The notes beneath the pieces were generated by a model, which saw nothing but the letters and a program-made list of their open reading frames with translations, ran no database searches and had not been told where the DNA came from. From an uncultured Clostridia bacterium (GTDB lineage Bacteria > Bacillota > Clostridia > UBA1381 > UMGS1253), in assembly GCA_937892135.1 (NCBI GenBank), contig CALAUK010000103.1, forward strand, positions 1-13,488: a stretch of DNA of 13,488 nucleotides, given 5' to 3'. The position numbers were made by a program, and so were the translations under genes. Shown here one piece after another: positions 1 through 7,207 of the stretch. The stretch's first letter is position 1. The number at the start of each line of letters is the position of its first letter.

Positions 1-1
1 G

Positions 2-1549
2 GCGGATACAGATTCTTCACTAAAATCACTATCCTATAAAGTAGGTGATGCTACAACAGCGCTTGACTTAGCAAGCGGAACAATATTTAATGTAACTCTT
101 CCTTACGGAACAGAAGTGGTTGAGGTGTTTGCAGAAAAGAATTCTGAAAGAGCAAATGATCCCGTTATCGCAAACCCCGTATTTGAAAACAGAGCGGGTG
201 TGGCAACAGTAGTAGTAACTGCAGAAGATGGCTCAGACACAACATATACAATTAACTTTATGATTGAGGCTCCCAATACAGATTCTTCGCTAAAGACTTT
301 GGCTTACAGATTCGGAAACGAGGAGCAGATAAATGTCACGCTTGAAGAAAACAAAACAGATTATGAAGTAACAATTCCCTATGGTGCGGTTATTCCTGCC
401 GTTATCGCAGAGGCAGATACAACTGCAACAGCAGAGGTAACAGTGGAAGAAAATGTTGCAACTATTACTGTTACAGCACAGGACGGTTCAACTACAGTCT
501 ACACAATCACATTTATTGAAGAGGCTAAGACATATGCTCTTACAGCATCTGCAAGATACGGAACAATTTTGGCAACATATGCTGATAAAACAGAGGAAAA
601 CTGGTATCAGACAAAGACAGAGAATTATGTTACAGGAACAGAGTTTACACTAAAGGCAGTTCCTGAATCGGAAGATACAGAGTTTTTATACTGGTTGGAT
701 GAAGGTGTAAACAGAATAGTAAGCTACACTGAGGAATACACATTTATTCTTGGAACTAAAAAGGATATTGTAGCTGTGTTTGTTCCGAAAATGCTTGATG
801 ATGAGGCGGTTTATTTAATCCAGTTCGTTGACAAAAACCACAAGGTTTACACATCGGCACTTTCTAATACAGATATAAATATCCCCTCCGACCCGTACAT
901 TTTGGGTTATACCTTTGAGGGTTGGTTATTGGGCGGAAGTCTTACTGAGCATCAGGCAGGAGATGTTATTTTAGCAGGAACATATACACAGGCAACAAAG
1001 CTTGTTGCAAAGCAGACCATAGATGAAACTACATACACAGTAACAGTTGACGGAGAAGTATTTGGCGAGTATAAGTATAATGATAAAGTAACAGTTAATT
1101 CTTCTTCCGAAAACTTCTCTTACTGGATGCGTGACGGTCAGATAGTAAGCTATGAGAAAAAATATTCTTTCTACATGGCAAACTATGATACAGAGCTTGT
1201 GGCTGTTTGCGAAGGTGAAGCTACTAAGACTCCTGTAATTACAATGGCAGAGCCTACAATAGTTGCAGGCAATAAGATTTCGTTTATTATGGAAAGAACT
1301 CTTCCTGAAGGCTTCGTAGTTGTTGAATCAGGAATTCTTCTTAAGGAAGGAAACCCTGATGTTATTGATTTAGATAACTATACTCATATCGGAACTTCTA
1401 CAAACAAGGCTCTTACAGGTTCTTTAGCATTAAGAAAGGCAAATGTAGCTGAGGGTGAAGAGTGGTCAGCTGTTGGATATCTTATCTACGCTGATGAAGA
1501 AGGAAATATCAATACTATTTATTCAAACAAAGTTACAAAGTCAAGATAA
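2..1549 (+). CDS. Modular secreted/surface protein, 3' part (cadherin-like and InlB-like repeats)
   Basis: The frame is open from base 2 with no start codon, so this is the C-terminal 515 residues of a longer protein. Residues about 1-87 and 92-171 are two copies of a cadherin-like beta-sandwich repeat, each opening with TDSSLK and closing with a TAxDGSxTxYTI strand. Residues about 178-263 resemble a divergent InlB-type repeat (GTEFTLKAVP, then a W, ending DIVAVF). Residues about 270-310 resemble a Listeria-Bacteroides/Flg_new repeat (GYTFEGW). Residues about 345-405 form another divergent InlB-like unit, and the last 105 residues a further beta-rich module. I see no LPxTG sorting signal, SLH domain or transmembrane segment at the C terminus, so any anchor or signal peptide must lie in the missing N-terminal part. 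Such modules usually serve as stalks or adhesive units on secreted Clostridia proteins; the specific ligand or activity cannot be told. Confidence 0.85.
   Translation, partial: ADTDSSLKSLSYKVGDATTALDLASGTIFNVTLPYGTEVVEVFAEKNSERANDPVIANPVFENRAGVATVVVTAEDGSDTTYTINFMIEAPNTDSSLKTLAYRFGNEEQINVTLEENKTDYEVTIPYGAVIPAVIAEADTTATAEVTVEENVATITVTAQDGSTTVYTITFIEEAKTYALTASARYGTILATYADKTEENWYQTKTENYVTGTEFTLKAVPESEDTEFLYWLDEGVNRIVSYTEEYTFILGTKKDIVAVFVPKMLDDEAVYLIQFVDKNHKVYTSALSNTDINIPSDPYILGYTFEGWLLGGSLTEHQAGDVILAGTYTQATKLVAKQTIDETTYTVTVDGEVFGEYKYNDKVTVNSSSENFSYWMRDGQIVSYEKKYSFYMANYDTELVAVCEGEATKTPVITMAEPTIVAGNKISFIMERTLPEGFVVVESGILLKEGNPDVIDLDNYTHIGTSTNKALTGSLALRKANVAEGEEWSAVGYLIYADEEGNINTIYSNKVTKSR
5..259 (+). 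repeat. Cadherin-like beta-sandwich repeat, copy 1
   Basis: This codes for about 85 residues that align with the next copy. Both begin TDSSLK followed by a leucine or tyrosine strand, have a central TxPYG turn, and end in a VTAEDGSDTTYTI-type strand. The opening DNA is also alike (gatacagattcttcactaaa against aatacagattcttcgctaaa), which points to duplication within the gene. The window begins almost exactly at this unit, so more copies may lie upstream. Confidence 0.7.
275..514 (+). repeat. Cadherin-like beta-sandwich repeat, copy 2
   Basis: This is the second copy of the unit, about 80 residues. It has the same TDSSLK opening, an EVTIPYG turn and a VTAQDGSTTVYTI closing strand. It fits the textbook cadherin-like domain pattern better than copy 1, which carries a short insertion before the last strand. 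Confidence 0.7.
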
Positions 1550-1560
1550 ATTGACAAACA

Positions 1561-1594
1561 AAAAGCAGGTGTTCATTAGAACACCTGCTTTTTT
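1561..1594. terminator. Bidirectional intrinsic terminator
   Basis: A perfect inverted repeat (agcaggtgttc / gaacacctgct, extended by A:T pairs) encloses the four-base loop atta. It has a T run on its right for the + strand surface-protein gene and, read on the - strand, TTTTTGTTTG after the stem for argB. It sits between the two convergent stop codons, so it can end transcription from both sides. Confidence 0.93.
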
Positions 1595-1603
1595 AAATTT
1601 AAT

Positions 1604-2473
1604 TTATTTTGTTATCATAGTTCCTATGCCTTCATTTGTGAAGATTTCAAGAAGTATGCAGTGAGGAACTCTGCCATCAACAATATGTACTCGTTCAACG
1701 CCTGAATCAATAGCGTCCTTACAGCCTAAAACCTTAGGAATCATACCGCCGCCTATTGTGCCGTCAGCGATATATTTTTCAATATCAGCACACGACATCT
1801 CAACGATAACCTCGTCATTTTTGTCGTGAACGCCGTTTATATCAGTAAGAAGCATAAGCTTTTCGGCGTTTAAAGCACCTGCAACTGCACTTGCCACAGT
1901 ATCTGCATTTATGTTATAGGACTGGCCGTTCTCGTCTGTTCCGATAGGAGCAATAACGGGTATGTATTCATCGCTTGTTATAAGGTTTATAAGTTCGGGG
2001 TTTACCTCCACGATTTCGCCTACAAAGCCGATATCCGCTTTCTTTCCGTCAACCTCAGTATAAAGCTTTTTGCACTGAAGAAGAGAACCGTCTATACCGC
2101 AGATACCAACTGCTTTTCCGCCTTTCTGGTTTATGCCTGAAACAATTTCCTTGTTTGTTTTTCCAACAAGCACCATTCTTGCTATGTTAACAGTTTGCTC
2201 GTCGGTCACGCGGAGACCGTTTATAAATTTGCTTTCTACTCCGTGCGCCTTTAGTTCGCTTGAAATATCAGGTCCGCCTCCGTGCACAACAACGGGCTTT
2301 AAGCCGATAAATTTAAGTAGTGTTATATCCTCCATAACGGAGTTTTTAATTTCCTCATTAATCATAGCGTTACCGCCGTATTTTATAACGATTGTTTTGC
2401 CGTGAAACTGCTGCATATAAGGCAGCGCCTGAATAAGAGTTGAAGCTTTCTTGATTAGTTTTTCAATATCCAT
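1604..2473 (-). CDS. argB: Acetylglutamate kinase
   Basis: ArgB phosphorylates N-acetyl-L-glutamate with ATP, the second step of ornithine/arginine synthesis in the cytoplasm. The protein has 289 residues, normal for the amino-acid kinase family. Visible motifs are the phosphate-binding KYGGNAM at 31-37, VVHGGGP at 62-68 (substrate carboxylate site), GLRVT at 86-90, NINADTVA at 187-194 and the nucleotide-site lysine in MIPK at 244-247. The N-terminal helix before KYGGNAM (ALPYMQQFHGKT) is the feature known from hexameric, arginine-inhibited enzymes, so feedback inhibition is likely, by inference. The start is supported by GAGGT seven bases upstream. The gene lies 24 bases after argC and is co-transcribed with it, and it ends at the shared bidirectional terminator. 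No argJ or argD lies next to it, so those functions must be encoded elsewhere. Confidence 0.97.
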   Translation of the reverse strand: MDIEKLIKKASTLIQALPYMQQFHGKTIVIKYGGNAMINEEIKNSVMEDITLLKFIGLKPVVVHGGGPDISSELKAHGVESKFINGLRVTDEQTVNIARMVLVGKTNKEIVSGINQKGGKAVGICGIDGSLLQCKKLYTEVDGKKADIGFVGEIVEVNPELINLITSDEYIPVIAPIGTDENGQSYNINADTVASAVAGALNAEKLMLLTDINGVHDKNDEVIVEMSCADIEKYIADGTIGGGMIPKVLGCKDAIDSGVERVHIVDGRVPHCILLEIFTNEGIGTMITK

Positions 2474-2497
2474 TTTTCCTACCTCGTTTATTAAAAA

Positions 2498-3535
2498 TTA
2501 CAGATAAAATCCTGCATTCTGTATGCCTGTTTTTTCGTCTATTCCAAAAAGAATATTCATATTCTGAACAGCCTGCATAGCGGCGCCTTTTCCTATGTTG
2601 TCGATAGCCGAGCATACAACAACTCTTTTTAGTCTCTTGTCAACTACAAGGCCGATATCTACAAAGTTTGAGCCTGCAACATGATTTGTTTCGGGAATTC
2701 CCTTATCATACACTCTTACAAAATACTCGCCCTTGTAAAACTCTTTATAAACATTTATAAGCTCTTCGGCTGTTTTTTCTTCTTTTAAGTTTGCATAAAT
2801 AGTTGCAAAAATACCTCTCTTTAAAGGAACAAGGTGAGGAGTGAAAGAAAGAGTTATCTCTTCTCCTGCAAGGTTTGAAAGCTCCTGCTCGATTTCGGAA
2901 GTATGTCTGTGAGTTGCGATTTTATAAGCTTTCATATTTTCTGTGCATTCGCAGAAGCTATAATCAAGAGATGTGCTTCTGCCTGCGCCTGTTACGCCCG
3001 ATTTTGCATCTATTATAATGTTTTCAAGGCTTATAAGACCGTTTTTAACAAGCGGTGCAAGACCTAAAATTGAACAGGTTGTGTAGCAACCGGGGTTTCC
3101 TACAAGGCTTGTGTTTTTTATATCTTCTCTGTGTAGCTCGGGCAAGCCGTAAACGGATTTTTCCAAAAGCTCGGGTGAGCTGTGAGGCTCGCCATACCAC
3201 TGTTCGTAAACTTTCGGGTCATCATAACGAAAATCTCCGCTAAGGTCAATAACCTTAATGTTTCCCTGGCAAAGCTTGGGGATAACTTCTTTTGAAGCTC
3301 CGTGAGGAAGTGCTGTAAAAACAACATCGCAGGTGTTTATAACCTTGTCTACATCCAAGTCCTCCAAAACGATGTCTAAAACACCGTTAAAATTGGGATA
3401 AACCTCGCTTAGCTTTTTGCCTGCGAAGCTGTGGGAAACAAGCGTTTTGATTTCTACTTCGGGGTGAGATGCCAAAACTCTTGTAAGCTCTATTCCTGCA
3501 TAGCCGGTAGCTCCTAAAACAGCAACCTTTATCAT
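2498..3535 (-). CDS. argC: N-acetyl-gamma-glutamyl-phosphate reductase
   Basis: ArgC reduces N-acetylglutamyl 5-phosphate, the ArgB product, to the semialdehyde using NADPH. From the chosen start the protein has 345 residues, the usual family length. It begins with a Rossmann nucleotide-binding motif (GATGYAG, 8-14), carries the catalytic cysteine in GNPGCYTT (C150), and has the conserved HRH around 209-211. The frame stays open 40 codons further upstream, but that stretch is AT-rich, hydrophobic and unlike the family, and the site before its ATG is poor. The ATG at 3535 has AAAGGA nine bases ahead and starts exactly at the conserved MIKVAVLGATG. First gene of the argCB pair; the promoter and operators lie just upstream. 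Confidence 0.97.
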   Translation of the reverse strand: MIKVAVLGATGYAGIELTRVLASHPEVEIKTLVSHSFAGKKLSEVYPNFNGVLDIVLEDLDVDKVINTCDVVFTALPHGASKEVIPKLCQGNIKVIDLSGDFRYDDPKVYEQWYGEPHSSPELLEKSVYGLPELHREDIKNTSLVGNPGCYTTCSILGLAPLVKNGLISLENIIIDAKSGVTGAGRSTSLDYSFCECTENMKAYKIATHRHTSEIEQELSNLAGEEITLSFTPHLVPLKRGIFATIYANLKEEKTAEELINVYKEFYKGEYFVRVYDKGIPETNHVAGSNFVDIGLVVDKRLKRVVVCSAIDNIGKGAAMQAVQNMNILFGIDEKTGIQNAGFYL

Positions 3536-3561
3536 AAAATCAAATCCTTTCTCAGAACAAT

Positions 3562-3579
3562 ATAGAATAATTATACATC
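3562..3579 (-). promoter_or_regulatory. ARG-box-like operator over the argC -10 region
   Basis: The + strand reads atagaataattatacatc, close to the palindromic arginine-repressor consensus (TGAAT-WWWW-ATTCA) with mismatches at the outer positions. It covers the TATAAT of the argC promoter. Its partner box lies two bases away, the tandem spacing known for ArgR/AhrC hexamer binding. The match is by eye in an AT-rich region, but the pairing, spacing and target gene all agree. Confidence 0.65.
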
Positions 3580-3598
3580 TTTTTGAATAAAAATACAA
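3570..3598 (-). promoter_or_regulatory. Proximal argC promoter
   Basis: On the - strand there is a -35 element TTGTAT (3593-3598), a 17-base spacer and a perfect -10 TATAAT (3570-3575). Transcription would begin near 3563, giving a leader of about 28 bases before the argC ATG. Both elements lie under the two ARG-box-like operators. Confidence 0.8.
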
Positions 3599-3599
3599 T
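3582..3599 (-). promoter_or_regulatory. ARG-box-like operator over the argC -35 region
   Basis: The + strand reads tttgaataaaaatacaat, very close to the Bacillus AhrC box (CATGAATAAAAATTCAAG), sharing the core GAATAAAAAT followed by a near match to TCAA. It overlaps the argC -35 element. Together with the neighbouring box it would let an arginine-bound repressor block RNA polymerase. Confidence 0.7.
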
Positions 3600-3737
3600 A
3601 TCAAAAATTCATAATTTTTAATAAAAATACGAATGATATATTGTATGTCTTTCACTTTTTTTGAGGATAAACCTTTAAAACACTTTATAAAATCTTTATA
3701 AATCGTCTGCTTTTTTCAATTAATAAATTATAGAATA

Positions 3738-3766
3738 ATACTAACATATAACTAAATCAAAGTCAA
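3738..3766 (-). promoter_or_regulatory. Second, distal promoter candidate for argC
   Basis: On the - strand, TTGACT (3761-3766), a 17-base spacer and TAGTAT (3738-3743) preceded by TG form an extended -10 type promoter. It would start transcription near 3731 and give a leader of almost 200 bases before argC. I see no T-box motif or strong hairpin in that leader. Use of this promoter is inferred. Confidence 0.5.
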
Positions 3767-3812
3767 CGGGGAAAATCTTTTTGATTTTTTGGGCTCAATT
3801 TTTAAAAAAAGG

Positions 3813-3841
3813 TAGACTTTTTTTAGGATTTAATATATAAT
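3813..3841 (+). promoter_or_regulatory. Promoter of the AI-2E/cysE/cysS/mrnC/transketolase operon
   Basis: A weak -35 TAGACT (3813-3818), a 17-base spacer and a perfect -10 TATAAT (3836-3841) lie 47 bases before the first gene's ATG. It is the only good + strand promoter I see between here and the terminator at 9463, which supports one long transcript. Confidence 0.7.
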
Positions 3842-3875
3842 AGTATGTGCAGACTTAGTGTTTGTTTTGCTTGTT

Positions 3876-3880
3876 GGAGG
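3876..3880 (+). promoter_or_regulatory. Ribosome binding site deciding the AI-2E-family start
   Basis: GGAGG lies eight bases before the ATG at 3889. The upstream in-frame ATG at 3862 has no such site, so the start at 3889 is preferred. Confidence 0.85.
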
Positions 3881-3888
3881 TATTTGTT

Positions 3889-5130
3889 ATGAAGCCTACA
3901 AAAGAAAGAATTTCGGGAAAGCAGATTGCTATAATAGCGATAGCGGTTGTGGTAGTTTTAAATCTTATTTCAAGTATACCGTCTTTTTTTGGAGTGCTTT
4001 CTAAGTTTTTTGGTATTATTTCGCCTTTCATTGGCGGTTTTGTTATTGCCTTTCTTTTAAATATCCCGACTTCCTTTTTTGAAAAAAAGGTGTTTGGCTC
4101 CTGCTTTAACAAAAAGGGGGTTGAAAGAAAGGGCTTAAGAAGATTTTTCAGCTTTATCATAAGCACGGTGATAGTGCTTTTGATTTTGTTTCTTCTTGTG
4201 ACTTTTATATACCGTGAAATCTACGAAAGCATTATGGAGTTTTCAAAAAAGCTTCCTGAGTATGCGGTGCATTTTCAGCAGGGAATAAACAATGTGGCTG
4301 TTATGCTTGAAGACATCGGTATCGCTCCGAATCTTAGCGAAAGTCTTGAGAAAATTGATTTTCTGGCAGTTTTTGAGGAAGTTAAAAACTGGACCTCAAA
4401 ACTTTCACCCGATATAGTGGGCGGAGCAGTTAATGCAGTTGTCGGCGTTACAAATATGGTTATAGGAATTACAGGCGCGCTGTTTAACTTTGTTTTAAGC
4501 ATTGTTTTTGCTATATATCTTATTTTCAGCAAAGAAAAGATTATTCTTCAGGCAAAAAAGATTATGTATGCATATTTAGATAAGCAGGTTGTAAGAAAGC
4601 TAAGATATGTAGGTGAGGTTACAAAGTATACATTTGAAAGATTTACCGTAGGTCAGCTTACGGAGACTTTGATTCTTGGAGTTATGTATTTTGTTATAGC
4701 ATCTGTAACAAGAATGCCTTATCCCGCACTTATTGCAGTTTTAATGGCAATCGGCGGAATTATTCCTGTAATAGGACCTGTTATGACAGCAGTTCCGTCT
4801 GCTCTTATAGTGTTTATGGCGGGTGGCTTTAATCAGGCGCTTTGGTTTGTTTTAATATCTGTTGTTGTTCAGCAGGTTGAATCTAATGTTATATATCCAA
4901 GAGTTATCGGCGAATCAATCGGTCTTCCGGGCGTGTGGGTTTTGCTTGCCGTTTTAATCGGTGCATCCTCGGGCGGAATGGCGGGAATGATTATTTCGGT
5001 TCCTCTTGCATCTGTTCTGTACAGGCTTTTAGGCGAAAATGTTAAAAAAAGAGTTTCGGAAAAAGGAATAACAGCCGAGGAGCTTGGAATAGAAGAAAAA
5101 GTTGAATTAACGGAAGAAGAGAAAAATTAA
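3889..5130 (+). CDS. AI-2E family membrane transporter (PerM/YtvI-like)
   Basis: An integral membrane protein of 413 residues, normal for the AI-2E transporter family (UPF0118). Hydrophobic segments are seen at about 12-30, 38-58, 86-107, 188-213, 258-275, 277-298, 300-328 and 345-378, with a long soluble stretch at about 110-185 between the third and fourth. The family signature is clear in the C-terminal half: PVIGP (293-297), the QQVESNVIYPRVIG run (328-341) and a glycine-rich GASSGGMAG (358-366). The tail (383-413) is charged and probably cytoplasmic. Some family members export autoinducer-2 and others are sodium/proton antiporters, so the substrate cannot be read from sequence. It is the first gene of the operon, 16 bases before cysE; no luxS or other quorum-sensing gene is visible nearby, so a signalling role is not supported by context. 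Confidence 0.9.
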   Translation: MKPTKERISGKQIAIIAIAVVVVLNLISSIPSFFGVLSKFFGIISPFIGGFVIAFLLNIPTSFFEKKVFGSCFNKKGVERKGLRRFFSFIISTVIVLLILFLLVTFIYREIYESIMEFSKKLPEYAVHFQQGINNVAVMLEDIGIAPNLSESLEKIDFLAVFEEVKNWTSKLSPDIVGGAVNAVVGVTNMVIGITGALFNFVLSIVFAIYLIFSKEKIILQAKKIMYAYLDKQVVRKLRYVGEVTKYTFERFTVGQLTETLILGVMYFVIASVTRMPYPALIAVLMAIGGIIPVIGPVMTAVPSALIVFMAGGFNQALWFVLISVVVQQVESNVIYPRVIGESIGLPGVWVLLAVLIGASSGGMAGMIISVPLASVLYRLLGENVKKRVSEKGITAEELGIEEKVELTEEEKN

Positions 5131-5146
5131 TTTAAGGAGCGCAGGT

Positions 5147-5794
5147 ATGTTTAAAAATCTGAGATATGATATAAAATCAATACTTGAACGCGACCCTGCT
5201 GCAAGAAATGGCCTGGAGGTTTTTCTTCTGTACCCCGGTCTTCATGCGGTTATATATTACAGAATTGCTCATTGGTTTTTTAAAAGAAGAATGAAATTTA
5301 TCGCAAGAATGATTTCGCAGACGGCAAAGTTTTTTACCGGAATTGAAATTCACCCCGGAGCTACAATAGGAAGAGGCCTTTTTATTGACCACGGAACAGG
5401 CGTGGTAATCGGTGAGACTGCGGAAATCGGCGATAATTGTACAATATATCAGGGTGTGACATTGGGCGGTACCGGAAAAGATACCGGAAAAAGACATCCT
5501 ACATTGGGAAACAATGTTATGATAGGTGCCGGCGCAAAGGTATTAGGTCCTTTTAAGGTTGGAGATAACTCAAAGGTTGCCGCAAATGCTGTTGTGCTGA
5601 CGGAGATTGAAGAAAATTCAACCTGCGTGGGTGTTCCGGCAAGAGTTGTAAGACGGGGCAATGTTAAGGTTAAGGCGGATTTGGACCAGGTGCATATTCC
5701 GGACCCTGTCAGCATGGAGCTTTGCAGAATGCTTTCGCATGTTGAAAAGCTTGAAAAAAGACTTGAAGAGTTAGAAAAAAAGGCGGAGGAATGA
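5147..5794 (+). CDS. cysE: Serine O-acetyltransferase
   Basis: CysE transfers acetyl from acetyl-CoA to L-serine, giving O-acetylserine, the carbon skeleton of cysteine. The 215-residue protein is of the short, EpsC-like type of Firmicutes. A helical N-terminal region (1-62) is followed by a left-handed beta-helix of hexapeptide repeats (about 66-165). The active site shows LFIDHGTGVVIGET (DH at 81-82), GVTLGGTGK (103-111) and RHP (116-118). The acid that pairs with the catalytic histidine is Glu67 (EIHPG), where E. coli has Asp. Residues 192-215 look like a short coiled coil, which may aid oligomer formation. AAGGAG lies seven bases before the ATG. The stop overlaps an unused ATG of the next gene, and cysE-cysS-mrnC is a conserved Firmicutes order. 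Confidence 0.96.
   Translation: MFKNLRYDIKSILERDPAARNGLEVFLLYPGLHAVIYYRIAHWFFKRRMKFIARMISQTAKFFTGIEIHPGATIGRGLFIDHGTGVVIGETAEIGDNCTIYQGVTLGGTGKDTGKRHPTLGNNVMIGAGAKVLGPFKVGDNSKVAANAVVLTEIEENSTCVGVPARVVRRGNVKVKADLDQVHIPDPVSMELCRMLSHVEKLEKRLEELEKKAEE
5785..5789 (+). promoter_or_regulatory. Ribosome binding site deciding the cysS start
   Basis: GGAGG ends one base before an ATG at 5791, too close to be used, but lies seven bases before the ATG at 5797. The second ATG is therefore the likely start, which also fits the usual MKLFNSLTRK beginning of the family. The site lies inside the end of cysE, suggesting translational coupling. Confidence 0.8.
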
Positions 5795-5796
5795 GT

Positions 5797-7185
5797 ATGA
5801 AGCTTTTTAATTCATTAACAAGAAAAAAAGAAGAATTTAAAACAATAACACCGGGAGTCTGCAAGATGTATGCCTGCGGACCTACTGTTTATGATTTTTT
5901 CCATATAGGAAACGCAAGACCTTTTATAGTTTTTGATACTTTCAGAAGATACTTAGAGTATCGAGGCTATAAGGTGGAGTTTGTGCAGAATTTTACTGAT
6001 ATTGATGATAAAATGATAAACCGCGCAAACAAAGAGGGCATAACTGTAAAAGAGCTTGCAGACCGTTTTATCGGAGAATATTTTACTGATGCGAAAGGTC
6101 TTGGTGTTAAAGAGGCAACTGTGCATCCGCGAGCAACAGAAAATATTGACGCTATTATTGAGCTTGTAAAAACTCTTATAGAGAAGGGCTATGCCTATGA
6201 GGTAGACGGCGATGTTTATTTCGCAACTAAATCATTTAAAGAGTATGGTAAGCTAAGCCATCAGCCGTTAGAGGACTTGGAGGCAGGCGCAAGAATTAAT
6301 GTTGACGAAAGAAAAAAAGATCCTATGGATTTTGCGCTTTGGAAAGCGCAGAAGCCGGGCGAGCCTGCATGGGAAAGCCCCTGGGGCATGGGAAGACCGG
6401 GCTGGCATATTGAATGCTCTGCTATGGCAACAAGATATTTAGGAAAAACTATTGATATCCATGCCGGCGGTCAGGACCTTATTTTCCCCCATCACGAGAA
6501 TGAAATTGCGCAAAGTGAGGCGGCAAACGAGAAGCCCTTTGCAAACTACTGGATTCATAACGGCTATATAAATATAGATAATGTCAAGATGAGTAAGTCA
6601 AAAGGAAACTTTTTTACAGTGCGCGACATTGTTAAAGAGTTTGACTATGAGGTTGTAAGATTCTTTATGCTTTCAGCTCATTACAGAAGCCCGATAAACT
6701 TTGCTAAAGATTTGTTAGAGCAGGCAAAAGCAGGTCTTGAAAGAATTTATAACTGCCGTGATAACCTAACATACCTTATTGAAAACGCACCCGATGGTGA
6801 GGGAGCGGGCGTTATGGAAGAGGTTAACAAGGGCGTAGATGCTTTTGTCAGTGCCATGGATGATGATATTAACACTGCCGGTGCAATTGCGGCGATATTT
6901 GATATAGTTAAGGCTATTAATGTTAAAACTTCCGAGGGCAAGGCATCAAAAGAAGAGCTTTCCGAGGCGCTAAAAACTCTTCTTGAAATCTGTGGCGTAA
7001 TAGGAATTTTAACAAAAGAAAAAGAAAACGACCTTGACAGTGAGGTTGAAGAGCTGATAAAGGCTCGTACAGAAGCAAGAAAGGCTAAAAACTTTGCTCT
7101 TGCAGATGAAATCCGTGACAAGCTTATAAGCATGGATATAATTTTAGAGGATACCCGTGAGGGTGTTAAGTGGCACAGAAAATAA
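5797..7185 (+). CDS. cysS: Cysteinyl-tRNA synthetase
   Basis: A class I aminoacyl-tRNA synthetase that attaches cysteine to tRNA-Cys. The length of 462 residues is close to the 461 of E. coli. The catalytic domain shows HIGN at 36-39 and KMSKS at 264-268. The zinc site that selects the cysteine thiol is complete: C27 (ACGPTVYD), C207 (WHIECSAM), H232 and E236 (HHENE). The C-terminal helical region (about 340-462) is the DALR-type tRNA-binding part. I chose the second of two nearby ATGs because of ribosome-site spacing. It overlaps the cysE region in a coupled arrangement and lies 22 bases before mrnC, so cysteine supply and its use in translation are transcribed together. Confidence 0.98.
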   Translation: MKLFNSLTRKKEEFKTITPGVCKMYACGPTVYDFFHIGNARPFIVFDTFRRYLEYRGYKVEFVQNFTDIDDKMINRANKEGITVKELADRFIGEYFTDAKGLGVKEATVHPRATENIDAIIELVKTLIEKGYAYEVDGDVYFATKSFKEYGKLSHQPLEDLEAGARINVDERKKDPMDFALWKAQKPGEPAWESPWGMGRPGWHIECSAMATRYLGKTIDIHAGGQDLIFPHHENEIAQSEAANEKPFANYWIHNGYINIDNVKMSKSKGNFFTVRDIVKEFDYEVVRFFMLSAHYRSPINFAKDLLEQAKAGLERIYNCRDNLTYLIENAPDGEGAGVMEEVNKGVDAFVSAMDDDINTAGAIAAIFDIVKAINVKTSEGKASKEELSEALKTLLEICGVIGILTKEKENDLDSEVEELIKARTEARKAKNFALADEIRDKLISMDIILEDTREGVKWHRK

Positions 7186-7195
7186 TGTGCATTAT

Positions 7196-7200
7196 GGAGG
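7196..7200 (+). promoter_or_regulatory. Ribosome binding site deciding the mrnC TTG start
   Basis: GGAGG lies seven bases before TTG at 7208. No in-frame ATG exists here. The upstream GTG at 7157 is inside cysS and has no comparable site, so TTG at 7208 is the best start. Confidence 0.75.
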
Positions 7201-7207
7201 AAACGAA

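Larger units (their letters stand above)
3536..3888. other. Divergent intergenic region between argC and the AI-2E-family gene
   Basis: This AT-rich stretch of 353 bases holds no gene I can support. It contains the two argC promoter candidates, the ARG-box-like pair and argC ribosome binding site on the left, and the promoter and GGAGG site of the + strand operon on the right. The middle part (about 3605-3735) is A/T-rich with no clear hairpin, T-box, riboswitch or RNA gene visible to me. Confidence 0.7.

Noticed and set aside
3536..3655. A 40-residue N-terminal extension of ArgC from an upstream ATG
   Set aside because: It is AT-rich and hydrophobic, has no good ribosome site, covers the promoter and operator region, and the known family start is at 3535.
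3540..3740. Possible T-box or riboswitch in the argC leader
   Set aside because: I see no T-box sequence (GGTGGNACC-like) and no strong terminator hairpin in the leader.
3772..3788. Small inverted repeat aaaatc/gattttt as a terminator
   Set aside because: The stem is nearly all A:T and six pairs long, and it has no gene ending nearby on either strand.
3889..5794. Quorum-sensing module (AI-2 exporter)
   Set aside because: The family name is historical; many members are not AI-2 exporters, and no luxS or lsr gene is in the window.
5791..5799. cysS start at the first ATG (overlapping the cysE stop)
   Set aside because: The GGAGG site is only one base away; the next ATG at 5797 has proper spacing and fits the family start.
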